From Prescottella equi (GTDB taxonomy: Bacteria; Actinomycetota; Actinomycetes; Mycobacteriales; Mycobacteriaceae): 64,000 nucleotides of DNA. The translations under genes and the position numbers were made by a program. Below are positions 28,772-37,157 of this stretch, one piece after another; position 1 is the first letter of the stretch, and each line of letters opens with the position of its first letter. The notes beneath the pieces were generated by a model. It searched no databases and was not told the origin of the DNA. It saw only the letters and a program-made list of their open reading frames with translations. The stretch covers positions 1-64,000 of the forward strand of contig NZ_JAIVAH010000028.1 in the NCBI RefSeq assembly GCF_020171745.1, in the 5' to 3' direction.

Positions 28772-29413
28772 TCAGACCTCGGTCGGGGTCCAGCGGGCCT
28801 CCCGGATCCGGTCGATCTTGTGACGGCGTCGCGGCGCCATGATCCCGGGCAGGAGGAACGACAGCATCTGGTCGATGCGCTCGTACAGATCTTCCCGTCC
28901 GGTGAGCACGTTGGAGACCATCTGCACGCCGGTGAAGGCACCGACGATGAAGCGGCCCAACTCCTCCGGGACGACCGTGTCGACGACGTCGCCCTCCTCG
29001 ATCGCGGCGCGCGCCACGCGGTCGCAGGCGTCGATCCAGTCCGCGTACGGCCTCTGGGGCCCTCCTTCGGCACTCATCTCGAGGGTGAGTCGGATGCCGG
29101 CCCGCACGATGTTGTCCTCGAGCATCTGCCGACCCATCTCGTAGCAGAGCATCGCCAACTGATCGAGCCCCGACTCACCCGAGGAGGTGATCGCCTCGAC
29201 GGCCTTCATCGAGATGGCGTGCTGCTCGTCGATGACCACACTCGCGAGCTCGTCCTTCGACTTGAAGTGGAAGTACAGCGCCCCCTTGGTGATACCGGAC
29301 AATTCGACGATTTCGGCGAGGCTGGCCCGCTCGTATCCGACGCGGTCGAACATCTCCGCCGCACCGTTGACGATCTGCTGCCGCGTGATCACCGCCCGTT
29401 CCTGCCTGAGCAT
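28772..29413 (-). CDS. Gamma-butyrolactone-receptor-like TetR regulator
   Basis: This 213-residue TetR protein starts LRQERAVITRQQIVNGAAEMF and continues GYERASLAEIVELSGITKGALYFHFKSKDELA (HTH, about 10-60), the pattern of ArpA/ScbR/FarA autoregulator receptors. Such repressors are released by gamma-butyrolactone signals, which have been reported in Rhodococcus. The ATG at 29413 fits the family start; a longer start at 29449 would run into the palindrome at 29446. No A-factor synthase (AfsA) gene is in the window. Ligand and targets are unknown. Confidence 0.82.
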   Translation of the reverse strand: MLRQERAVITRQQIVNGAAEMFDRVGYERASLAEIVELSGITKGALYFHFKSKDELASVVIDEQHAISMKAVEAITSSGESGLDQLAMLCYEMGRQMLEDNIVRAGIRLTLEMSAEGGPQRPYADWIDACDRVARAAIEEGDVVDTVVPEELGRFIVGAFTGVQMVSNVLTGREDLYERIDQMLSFLLPGIMAPRRRHKIDRIREARWTPTEV

Positions 29414-29445
29414 CAAGCCGCACCCTTCGTCTGACGTGTTCCGAC

Positions 29446-29460
29446 GCAATGAATCATTGC
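29446..29460. promoter_or_regulatory. Perfect palindrome upstream of the butyrolactone-receptor-like gene
   Basis: GCAATGAATCATTGC is a perfect 7+1+7 palindrome, 33 bases upstream of the receptor-like start. Outer arms CCCTTCGTC and GACGAAGGG extend the dyad. Autoregulation is the simplest reading. Confidence 0.6.
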
Positions 29461-29503
29461 CGACGAAGGGGAATCCGACCAGAGTTATTTCGACGAATTT
29501 TGG

Positions 29504-30316
29504 TCAGGCCGTCAGTTCTTCGAGATACTGCGCGACGCCGTCGTCGTCGTTCGGGGGCAATACCCGGTCGGCGAGGGCACGAACCTCGGGGATCGCGTTC
29601 TCCGGGCACAGCGCGGTGCCGCCCCACATCAGCATCGGGATGTCGTTGACGGCATCACCGATCACCGCGACCTCGTCGGCGCCAATGCCTCTCGCCGCGC
29701 ACAGCCGCGCGAGCGCGCTGGCCTTGGACACCCCGGTCGCCGCCATCTCGACGTACGGCGCACCCGAGTGCGTCAGTTCGACGCCGTCCACCCCGGCCGC
29801 GACCGCGAGCCGGTACAGCTCGTGGCTGGGCACCTCGGGATGCCGGGCGACGATCTTGACCATCGGCTCCCCCACCCGGGGCAGTCGTTCCTCGAGGATC
29901 ATCTCGTCCAGGGTCCGGTGGTGGTCGGCGTAGTCGCACAGCGCCGCGTACTCGGGTTCGGCCACGAATGTCGTCGGCCCGACGTTGGCGAACACCACGC
30001 CGGGCACGAGCGTGCGGACGCGCTCCATCGCCGCAAGCGCCTCGGTGACTTCGATCGAGACGGTGCCGGTGATCTCGGGGGTGCCGTCCGCGAGATCGAG
30101 GGTGACGGCCCCGTTGGCGCAGATCGCCTCGCCGCGGAAGCCGCAGGACCGGGCCAGGGCGTCCACCGAGTGCCGGGCCCGCGCGGTCGCCCACACCACC
30201 TCGATGCCGGCGTCCCGCGCGGCCGCCATCGCCCGCGCCGTGCGCGGCGACACCGTCCGGTCGGACCGCAGCAGCGTGCCGTCGAGATCGGAGGCCACCA
30301 GTCTGATTCGCGTCAC
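29504..30316 (-). CDS. Cof-type HAD-superfamily phosphatase
   Basis: This 270-residue HAD hydrolase shows motif I VASDLDGTLL (nucleophile and general-acid Asp), motif II ATAR, a Lys in the VSKASAL region and motif IV VIGDAVNDIPML. The IIB (Cof) cap lies between. Members dephosphorylate sugar phosphates, flavins or similar. The GTG at 30314-30316 is the best-supported start but has a weak ribosome site. It is divergent from the CmtR-like gene. Substrate unknown. Confidence 0.88.
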   Translation of the reverse strand: MTRIRLVASDLDGTLLRSDRTVSPRTARAMAAARDAGIEVVWATARARHSVDALARSCGFRGEAICANGAVTLDLADGTPEITGTVSIEVTEALAAMERVRTLVPGVVFANVGPTTFVAEPEYAALCDYADHHRTLDEMILEERLPRVGEPMVKIVARHPEVPSHELYRLAVAAGVDGVELTHSGAPYVEMAATGVSKASALARLCAARGIGADEVAVIGDAVNDIPMLMWGGTALCPENAIPEVRALADRVLPPNDDDGVAQYLEELTA

Positions 30317-30372
30317 CTGTCGATGATCCCAGGCGCGGGATGAGGCGCGGCCGCCGCATTCGATACACCCTT

Positions 30373-30386
30373 TTCTGAATACAGAA
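30373..30386. promoter_or_regulatory. Candidate operator of the CmtR-like repressor
   Basis: TTCTGAATACAGAA is a 5-4-5 inverted repeat located 20 bases before the CmtR-like start, in an unusually AT-rich stretch for this genome. Typical for an ArsR-family autoregulated promoter. Confidence 0.6.
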
Positions 30387-30405
30387 TTCGATGTACTGTC
30401 ACGGC

Positions 30406-30735
30406 ATGGAGACCCTGATGCACCGCGACGCCCTGGCGCGCTTCGGCTACGCGCTCTCCGACGCGACGCGGGCGCAGATACTGCTGAGCCTGCGCACGAG
30501 TCCCGGCTACCCGTCCGATCTCGCCGACACGATCGGCGTCTCCCGACAGACGATCTCGAATCACCTTGCCTGCCTTCGCGGCTGCGGGCTGGTCGTCGCG
30601 GTACCGGAGGGCCGGCGCACCCGGTACGAACTCGCCGATCCGCGGATCGGGCACGCCCTCGGCGACCTGCTGGGACTGGTGCTGGCGGTCGACCCGGCGT
30701 GCTGCCCGGCCGCCGCCGACGAGAGCTGCTGCTGA
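30406..30735 (+). CDS. ArsR-family metal sensor, CmtR-like
   Basis: This 109-residue winged-helix repressor is close in pattern to mycobacterial CmtR (Cd/Pb sensor): LARFGYALSDATRAQIL, then SNHLACLRGCGLVVA with Cys56 and Cys60 matching CmtR Cys57/Cys61. C-terminal cysteines at 99/100 and 108/109 could supply the third ligand (CmtR Cys102). The ATG at 30406 is used; ATG 30391 is an alternative. Its TGA overlaps the CDF gene's ATG (TGATG), so sensor and exporter are coupled. Cd(II)/Pb(II) sensing is inferred from the ligands. Confidence 0.85.
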   Translation: METLMHRDALARFGYALSDATRAQILLSLRTSPGYPSDLADTIGVSRQTISNHLACLRGCGLVVAVPEGRRTRYELADPRIGHALGDLLGLVLAVDPACCPAAADESCC

Positions 30736-31388
30736 TGCCGTCCGGTGTCGCGGTGTCGCCCGATCGGCGGGCGGTACTCGCGCGGCGCATCCGCTGGTTC
30801 GTCGCCGCCACCATCACCTACAACGTGATCGAGGCCGCAGTCGCGCTCACCGAGGGTGTTCGGGTGTCGTCGACGGCACTGATCGGGTTCGGTCTCGACT
30901 CGGTGATCGAGGTGTCGTCGGCCGCGGCCGTGGCGTGGCAGTTCGCCGGACGCGATCCGGAGGCGCGCGAGCGGGTAGCGCTGCGGATCATCGCGTTCTC
31001 GTTCTTCGGCCTCGCCGCATACGTCACCGTCGACTCCCTGCGCGCGCTGTTCGGTGTGGGCGAGGCTCGGCACTCCACGGTCGGCATCGCGCTGGCCGCC
31101 GTGAGTCTCGCGATCATGCCGGTGTTGTCGTGGGCGCAGCGACGGGCAGGCCGCGAACTGGGATCGCTGTCCGCGGTGGCGGATTCGAAGCAGACGCTGC
31201 TGTGCACCTACCTGTCCGGGGTGCTCCTGGTGGGGCTGCTCCTCAACAGCTTGTTCGGGTGGGCGTGGGCCGACCCGATCGCCGCCCTGGTCATCGCCGC
31301 GGTCGCGGTGCGCGAGGGCATCGACGCGTGGAAGGGCGACGCGTGCTGCGCGGCCCCGGTCAGCGACCGAACACAGTGCCACCATTGA
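30735..31388 (+). CDS. Cation diffusion facilitator-type metal transporter
   Basis: This 217-residue membrane protein has about six helices and the CDF-like acidic sites GFGLDSVIE in an early helix and VADSKQTLLCTYLSG in a later one, which would form the transport site. The C-terminal cytoplasmic domain is very short. Translation is coupled to the CmtR-like gene, suggesting export of Cd, Pb, Zn or a related ion. The last 29 bases overlap the 3' end of the convergent SDR gene. Confidence 0.85.
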   Translation: MPSGVAVSPDRRAVLARRIRWFVAATITYNVIEAAVALTEGVRVSSTALIGFGLDSVIEVSSAAAVAWQFAGRDPEARERVALRIIAFSFFGLAAYVTVDSLRALFGVGEARHSTVGIALAAVSLAIMPVLSWAQRRAGRELGSLSAVADSKQTLLCTYLSGVLLVGLLLNSLFGWAWADPIAALVIAAVAVREGIDAWKGDACCAAPVSDRTQCHH

Positions 31389-32136
31389 GGTGGATCACCT
31401 GAGCGTTCACCAGGCCACCGGCCTCGCTGCACAACCACAGGACGGCCGCACCGACGTCGGCGCCGGTGCCGAGCCGACCGATCGGAACCCCGCGAATCAT
31501 CTTCTGCACATCGGGCTCGTCTGCGCGACCCAGGCCCTCCATCAGACCCAGTGCCAACGCATTGGCAGTGACGCCGTGCGGTCCGCATTCCACACCGAGA
31601 TGCCGGACCAGACCCTCCGAGCCCGCCTTCGCGGCGCCGTACGCCCCGACACCGATCGGTAGCCCCTGCGATGATGCGCCCGACGAGATCTGGACGATGC
31701 GGCCCCAGCCGTTCTCGATCTGCCGGGGCAGCACCGCCTGCACCATGCGCATCATTGCGACCAGGTTGAGGTCGATCTGCAGCTGCCAGTCGGACGGCGG
31801 CATGTCGACGAACCGGTTCGGCCGCCCACCGCCGTCGGGGATGCCGGCGTTGTGGACGAGGATGTCGACGTCACCCACGAGGTCCGTCAATCGGGCGAGC
31901 TCCTCCTCGGCTCGCTCCGCGTCGGTGACGTCGAATGGGCAGGGGACCGCCGCTCCCCCGGCCTCGACGATCGCGTCGACCACCGACTCCGCGCGTTCGG
32001 CGTGGAGATCGTTCACAGCCACCGTCGCTCCGGCGGCCGCCAGAACCTGCGCGATTCCCGCGCCCACGCCCCGGCCCGCGCCCGTCACCAAGGCCGTGCG
32101 CCCACTCAGCCCGAACTGCTCCACACCGAGGTCCAT
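31360..32136 (-). CDS. Short-chain dehydrogenase/reductase
   Basis: This 258-residue classical SDR has TGAGRGVGAGIAQVLA, NNAG replaced by HNAG, a Ser in ISSGASS and YGAAK. The ATG at 32136 follows GGAGGA. It overlaps the convergent CDF gene by 29 bases and is divergent from an NTF2-like gene. No KstR or KstR2 site was seen upstream. Substrate unknown; a steroid or hydroxyacyl-CoA role is only a neighbourhood guess. Confidence 0.86.
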   Translation of the reverse strand: MDLGVEQFGLSGRTALVTGAGRGVGAGIAQVLAAAGATVAVNDLHAERAESVVDAIVEAGGAAVPCPFDVTDAERAEEELARLTDLVGDVDILVHNAGIPDGGGRPNRFVDMPPSDWQLQIDLNLVAMMRMVQAVLPRQIENGWGRIVQISSGASSQGLPIGVGAYGAAKAGSEGLVRHLGVECGPHGVTANALALGLMEGLGRADEPDVQKMIRGVPIGRLGTGADVGAAVLWLCSEAGGLVNAQVIHLNGGTVFGR

Positions 32137-32286
32137 CGTGTCCTCCGTCCGCTCCGACAGTGTGCACATGGTGGCAGCCCGGAGGATCAGTCCGGCCGAT
32201 CGCTCCCACCGAACGGGATTCTCTGCACCCGAACCAATTCCGCAGAAGCAACCCGGGCAGAAGGACCGCTGTGTGATGCTCCGCGA

Positions 32287-32793
32287 ATGACCACCCGCTC
32301 TGCTGAAGAATTCGACGCCCTCGAGGACATCCGGCAACTCAAGTACCGGTACTTCCGTTCGCTGGACCTCAAGCGCTGGGACGAGTTCGCGGACACGCTC
32401 GCGGTGGACATCGTGGCCGAGTACGGCACGCACGCGCTGGGCAAGCCGTTGGTGTTCGACGGCCGGGAGGCGCTGGCCGGGTTCATGCGCAAGGCACTGG
32501 GCCCGGCGGTCACCTCGGTGCACTTCGCCCACCACCCCGAGATCACGGTCGCCGGGTCCACCGCGGAAGGATCGTGGGCGTTCGAGGACACGGTGATCGT
32601 CTCCGAGTACCGGTGCCTGATCCGCGGGGCGGGCTACTACCGGGACGTCTATCGCCGCGACGAGGACGGCCGCTGGCGGATCACTCGCACGTCGTACGAC
32701 CGGATCTACGAGTCGATGATCTCGCTCGACGACGTGCCGAGTTTCGAACTCCTCTCGCACATGTGGGCGCAGCCGCCGGCGAAGGGCGCCTGA
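32287..32793 (+). CDS. NTF2/SnoaL-like protein
   Basis: This 168-residue protein has the SnoaL_4/NTF2-like pattern: IRQLKYRYFRSLDLKRWDEFADTL at the N-terminus (family region 15-38), HFAHHPEI in the middle and DGRWRITRTSYDRIYES near the end. The fold includes ketosteroid isomerases and dehydratases, but the catalytic residues cannot be assigned. It is divergent from the SDR and followed after 39 bases by the aldo/keto reductase. Confidence 0.82.
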   Translation: MTTRSAEEFDALEDIRQLKYRYFRSLDLKRWDEFADTLAVDIVAEYGTHALGKPLVFDGREALAGFMRKALGPAVTSVHFAHHPEITVAGSTAEGSWAFEDTVIVSEYRCLIRGAGYYRDVYRRDEDGRWRITRTSYDRIYESMISLDDVPSFELLSHMWAQPPAKGA

Positions 32794-32832
32794 CTACCTG
32801 CGACGCGACGGGAAGGCTCCTAGCCTGGATCC

Positions 32833-33708
32833 ATGACCACTCCCGAGATCACCCTGAATTCCGGAACAGTCATCCCCCAACTCGGCCTGGGCGTGTGGCA
32901 GGCCACCAACGACGAGACCGAGCACGCCGTCCGCTTCGCACTCGACGACGCCGGCTACCGGCACGTCGACACCGCCGCCGCGTACGGCGACGAGGAGGGC
33001 GTGGGCCGCGGCGTCGCGAACTCGACGGTGGCGCGCGAGGACATCTTCGTCACCACCAAGCTGTGGAACTCCGATCAGGGCTACGAGCCCACCCTGGCCG
33101 CATTCGACGCGAGCCTGTCCCGCCTCGGCCTCGACTACGTCGACATGTACCTGGTGCACTGGCCGCTGCAGGATCAGGACACCCGCCTGCGCACGTGGGA
33201 CGCAATGGAGAAGATCGCCGAATCCGGTCGAGCCAAGGCAGTGGGCGTGTGCAACTTCGAACCACACCACCTCCAGGACCTGGTCGACCGCGGCGGCCTG
33301 TTGCCCGCCGTCGACCAGGTGGAACTCCACCCGCACCTCCCCCAGCACGCGATCCGAGACTTCGCGGCCCTGCACGGCATCGCGGTCGAGTCGTGGAGTC
33401 CACTGGGTGGCACCAGCAACTCCGGGTGGGGCCCCGCGTCCAAACCCAACACCCTGCTCGACGCCCCCGTCGTCACCCGCATCGGCGAGGCACACGGCAA
33501 GTCCCCCGCCCAGGTCCTCATCCGCTGGCACCTGCAGAACGGCCTGATCGTCATCCCGAAGTCGGTGCACGACAACCGGATCGCGCAGAACATCGACGTG
33601 TTCGACTTCGCGCTCACCGACAAGGACCTGGCCGCCATCGCAACCCTCGACGACGGCGTGCGCGTCGGCTTCCACCCGGACGAGATGAACCTGGGCGCAC
33701 CGAAATAG
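32833..33708 (+). CDS. Aldo/keto reductase
   Basis: This 291-residue NADPH-dependent AKR shows HVDTAAAYGDEEGVGRG (catalytic Asp and Tyr), a Lys in TTKLWNSDQGY, a His in VHWPL and the C-terminal IPKSVHDNRIAQN cofactor motif. These are the features of AKR5-type 2,5-diketo-gluconate reductase-like enzymes. It is monocistronic or transcribed with the NTF2-like gene. Physiological substrate unknown. Confidence 0.9.
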   Translation: MTTPEITLNSGTVIPQLGLGVWQATNDETEHAVRFALDDAGYRHVDTAAAYGDEEGVGRGVANSTVAREDIFVTTKLWNSDQGYEPTLAAFDASLSRLGLDYVDMYLVHWPLQDQDTRLRTWDAMEKIAESGRAKAVGVCNFEPHHLQDLVDRGGLLPAVDQVELHPHLPQHAIRDFAALHGIAVESWSPLGGTSNSGWGPASKPNTLLDAPVVTRIGEAHGKSPAQVLIRWHLQNGLIVIPKSVHDNRIAQNIDVFDFALTDKDLAAIATLDDGVRVGFHPDEMNLGAPK

Positions 33709-33803
33709 GACGATCGCCGGGAGTTTCGCGAAAAACGCCGCGACCTCCGGCCCCGTGCGCGCAGGATGATCCCGCACCTCGACCGGTTCGGGAAGGACCA
33801 CAC

Positions 33804-34232
33804 ATGCGCGCTCGACACCGCCTCGCCCTCGCCGCCATCTCCGCCGCGGTCGCGCTCGGCCTGACACCGGGTGTCGCCGCGGCCACCCCGAGCGAGGGCG
33901 TCACCGGCGAGATCATCGCGCAGGCGACGGTGGACGACAAGGACTACATCCTCCGGAAGATCACGATCTCGCCCGGCGGAACCACGGGCTGGCACTTCCA
34001 CGACGGCATGCTGTACGGCATTGTCACCGAGGGCACGCTGACGCACTACAAGTCGGACTGCACCACCGACGGCATCTACAACGCCGGTGGCACCATCGTC
34101 GAACCGAGCGGGCACGACTACGTCCATATGGGCCGCAACATCGGCCCCGCACCGATGGTGCTGCACGTGCTGTACGTGCTTCCGACGGGGAAGCCGATGT
34201 CGGAGGACGCACCCGCGCCGGGCTGCGCGTAG
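33804..34232 (+). CDS. Secreted cupin-domain protein
   Basis: This 142-residue protein has a Sec signal peptide (about 1-27, ending AAA-TP) and a single cupin: GGTTGWHFHDGMLYGIVTEG supplies His-x-His and Glu-like metal ligands, with GHDYVHMGRN as the second motif. Two cysteines late in the chain could form a disulphide outside the cell. The ATG follows GGAAGGA. Function unknown. Confidence 0.83.
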   Translation: MRARHRLALAAISAAVALGLTPGVAAATPSEGVTGEIIAQATVDDKDYILRKITISPGGTTGWHFHDGMLYGIVTEGTLTHYKSDCTTDGIYNAGGTIVEPSGHDYVHMGRNIGPAPMVLHVLYVLPTGKPMSEDAPAPGCA

Positions 34233-34272
34233 TCGCCCGCGCCTGTCGGAGGGCTCCGCTACCATCGAAACT

Positions 34273-35838
34273 ATGTTCGAAACGGTGGCGGCGGGCGGGA
34301 CGGTGGACGCGGAGGCGTCCGCCGCACTCGTCGAGCTACACGCCCGCATCGCGCGCGAACAGTTCCGCGAGATCGATTCGGTGACAACACTGTTCATCTT
34401 TCGCTGCGAAGAAGATGCGCGCGCGGGACGGAACGAGGCGCATCAGGGCGAGTTCGCGCACGTCGAGGTCGCCGGCATCCTCGGTCTCACCGAAACCGCG
34501 GCACGGCGCATGATCGGACTGGGCTGCGATCTGCGGTGGCGCCTGCACCAGGTCCGCGCCGAGTTCCAGGTCGGCCGGATCGACCTCGCGAAGGCTCATG
34601 CGCTGTCCGAGGCACTGGCGAACGTCTCCGACGACAAACTGGAGGAGATCGAGCGCCGCCTGCTCGACGGCGCGGGCCGCTCGACCACCTCCAGGCTCAA
34701 GGAACGCGCCCGACGGCTGATCGCCCGACTCGACCCGGACGGCGCGCGGGAACGGCGGCTTCGGGCCGCCGACGACCGTGACGTCCGAGTGATCGCCGGT
34801 GACAACGCGATGTCGCATCTCGACGGTCTGCTTCCCGCCGAAGGTGGCCGCATCCTTGCGATGCGCCTCCGCGCGATGGCCTTCGACGTCTGCGCACACG
34901 ATCCACGCACCCAGGCTCAACGCCGCGCGGATGCCCTCGTCGCCTTGGCCGCCGGCGACACCCACCTCGTATGCCGCTGCGGCTCACCGGAGTGCACGGC
35001 CAGTGACGGCAGCGCCGCAACAGGCTCGGGCATGAAGGTCCAGGTACTCGTCGGAGTGAATACATCGACCCTCCTCGGGTTCGACGACGCGCCCGGCTAC
35101 CTGTCCGGATACGGAGCCATCGACGCCGACCTCGCCCGCGAACTCGCCGCGGATGCAACGTGGAAGCGGATCCTCACGCTGTCCGCAGTCGATCGGGCGA
35201 GGCTGGCCGAGGGCCCACTCACCGGACCGGTACTCGGCATCGGCCCGCCGCTTCCGTCCCCGAAACACTCCCCTTCGACGATCGCGACCAGAACGCGAAA
35301 ACGATTGCAGGAAACAACCTATCGACCCGGTGCCCGACTAGCTGAGATCGTTCGCACGAGAGACGGCGTGTGCCGATTCCCGAACTGCAACGCGCCGGCC
35401 ACCGCTTGCGACCTCGACCACACGATTCCGTTCGACCATGAGGACCACGCTCGGGGCGGGCTCACCACCGAATCGAATCTTGCGTGCCTGTGTCGGACCC
35501 ATCACCGGCTCAAGACTCTCGGCTACTGGTCCGTCCGTCAGATCGGTGAAGGCCGCCTCGAATGGCTCGACCCCACCGGCCGGGCCACGGTGACGCATCC
35601 ACGCGGGCCGTTCTCCGATCCGGAGATGCAACCGGATCTGACGGCCGGACTCGACGACCGACTCACGGCGCGGCTCACCGATGCCCGCACCCTCGCGCGG
35701 CTCAACTACTCGACGGCCGAAGGCAACCTCGACTATCTCCTCGACAGCCTGATCCCCGCACGCAGTCGCCGACGCCCTGCCCCGCGCACGTCCTGTCCCG
35801 CCAGGACCATCGACTACGACGGCATTCCGCCATTCTGA
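34273..35838 (+). CDS. DUF222/HNH-endonuclease (13E12-like) protein
   Basis: This 521-residue protein has an N-terminal DUF222 helical region (about 10-330) and a C-terminal HNH domain with CRFPNCNAP, DLDHTIPFDHEDHARGG and NLACLCRTHHRLKT. These proteins form a multicopy family in actinobacteria (13E12 repeat proteins in M. tuberculosis), without an established role and not by themselves mobile. Its last 25 bases overlap the cyp142 3' end. Confidence 0.87.
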   Translation: MFETVAAGGTVDAEASAALVELHARIAREQFREIDSVTTLFIFRCEEDARAGRNEAHQGEFAHVEVAGILGLTETAARRMIGLGCDLRWRLHQVRAEFQVGRIDLAKAHALSEALANVSDDKLEEIERRLLDGAGRSTTSRLKERARRLIARLDPDGARERRLRAADDRDVRVIAGDNAMSHLDGLLPAEGGRILAMRLRAMAFDVCAHDPRTQAQRRADALVALAAGDTHLVCRCGSPECTASDGSAATGSGMKVQVLVGVNTSTLLGFDDAPGYLSGYGAIDADLARELAADATWKRILTLSAVDRARLAEGPLTGPVLGIGPPLPSPKHSPSTIATRTRKRLQETTYRPGARLAEIVRTRDGVCRFPNCNAPATACDLDHTIPFDHEDHARGGLTTESNLACLCRTHHRLKTLGYWSVRQIGEGRLEWLDPTGRATVTHPRGPFSDPEMQPDLTAGLDDRLTARLTDARTLARLNYSTAEGNLDYLLDSLIPARSRRRPAPRTSCPARTIDYDGIPPF

Positions 35839-37037
35839 CTTGGATCTTCCGCCGCCGCGGTGAACTTCACCGGCATCGCCTCGAGACCCGAGACGAAGTT
35901 CGCGGGCCGGCGCGGCAGCGGCTCGGACGTCGCGAGTGCCATGTCCGGCAGGCGCGCGAGCAGGCGCTCGAACATCATCACACCCTCCAACCGCGCGAGC
36001 TGGTTGCCGAGGCAGAAGTGGGTGCCGAAACCGAAGGCCACGTGCGGGTTCGGAGAGCGTCGGGTGTCGAAGCGGTCGGGGTCGTCGAACACTGTCTCGT
36101 CGAAGTTCGCGGACTCGAACAGCAGCAGCATCTTCTCGCCCTCCCGTAGGTCGGTGCCGAAGAAGGTGGTGTCGCGGGTGACGGTGCGGGCCATGTTCTT
36201 GATCGGCGAGACCCACCGCAGCATCTCCTCCACCGCGAGCGGAATGCCCGACGGCTCGGCCACCAGCCGATCACGCTGATCCTCGTGCAGCATCAGCTGT
36301 TCCATACCGCCGCTGAGCACGTGCCGGGTGGTCTCGTCGCCGCCGATGAGGATCAGCAGCGACTCGTTGACGATCTCCTGGTCGTCGAGCCGCTGCCCGT
36401 CGATCTCGGCGTGCACGAGGATGCTGATGAGGTCGTCTGCCGGGTCCTTGCGCCGCTCGGCGATGGTGCGGAAGGTGTACTCGTTGAACGCGACATACGC
36501 GTCCATCATGGCCTTCAACTGCGCCTCGGTCGCGTTGCTGCCCAACGCCTTCACCAGATCGTCCGACCACTGCAGGAAGACGTCCCGCTCCTCGGGCCGG
36601 ACCCCGAGCATGTCGCCGATGACCGCCATCGGCAGCGGGGCGGCCAGCTCGGCGACGAAGTCGCACTCACCCTTCTCGCACACCGCGTCGATCAGCTGGT
36701 CGCAGATCTCCCGGATCCGGCCGATCTTCGCCTCCACCTTCTTGCGGGTGAAGCCGGTGTTCACGAGCCGGCGGCGCTGTAGATGCGCGGGGTCGTCCAT
36801 GTCGATCATCTGCGGCAGCGGACCGGTCTCCGGCCGGATCCCGCCCGCGTTGGAGAACAGGCCCGGGTCGCGCTCGGCGGCGATCACCGCCGCGTACGAC
36901 GCCGCGGCCGGCACCCCGTTCCGGTCCCGGAACACCGGTTGATGGCTCCGCATCCACGCGTAGGCCGCGCGGGGATCGCCCGACGCGCCCGCGTAGAAGC
37001 GGCCATCGAGCAGATCGGTCTCGTTCACGATCGTCAT
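35814..37037 (-). CDS. cyp142: Cytochrome P450 CYP142, steroid C26/C27 hydroxylase
   Basis: This 407-residue P450 matches M. tuberculosis CYP142 (Rv3518c) along its length: AYAWMRSHQPVFRDRNGVPAA near residue 25, SNAGGIRP, PLPMAVIGDMLGVRPEERD, GGDETTRHVLSGG in the I helix and FGFGTHFCLGNQLARLE with haem ligand Cys342. CYP142 provides a second route for cholesterol side-chain oxidation with opposite stereochemistry to CYP125. It is divergent from an SDR with one KstR site between them. The long C-terminus overlaps the HNH gene by 25 bases. Confidence 0.93.
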   Translation of the reverse strand: MTIVNETDLLDGRFYAGASGDPRAAYAWMRSHQPVFRDRNGVPAAASYAAVIAAERDPGLFSNAGGIRPETGPLPQMIDMDDPAHLQRRRLVNTGFTRKKVEAKIGRIREICDQLIDAVCEKGECDFVAELAAPLPMAVIGDMLGVRPEERDVFLQWSDDLVKALGSNATEAQLKAMMDAYVAFNEYTFRTIAERRKDPADDLISILVHAEIDGQRLDDQEIVNESLLILIGGDETTRHVLSGGMEQLMLHEDQRDRLVAEPSGIPLAVEEMLRWVSPIKNMARTVTRDTTFFGTDLREGEKMLLLFESANFDETVFDDPDRFDTRRSPNPHVAFGFGTHFCLGNQLARLEGVMMFERLLARLPDMALATSEPLPRRPANFVSGLEAMPVKFTAAAEDPSQNGGMPS

Positions 37038-37105
37038 CCGCGTGCTCCTTCATCCGAACGGACGAACCAGAAAGCCTCGACAATCACCCAAACCTGCCCC
37101 GATAG

Positions 37106-37119
37106 TAGAACTTGTTCCT
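37106..37119. promoter_or_regulatory. KstR operator between cyp142 and the SDR/ADC pair
   Basis: TAGAACTTGTTCCT fits TnnAACnnGTTnnA except for the last A. It sits midway between divergent starts at 37037 and 37158. Confidence 0.72.
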
Positions 37120-37157
37120 ACGATCGGCGGGGTATCGGACACACGAGGGGAGACGTG

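Noticed and set aside
34273-35838. HNH/DUF222 protein as evidence of a mobile element
   Set aside because: The family is a common chromosomal actinobacterial repeat family, and no terminal repeats or transposase accompany it.
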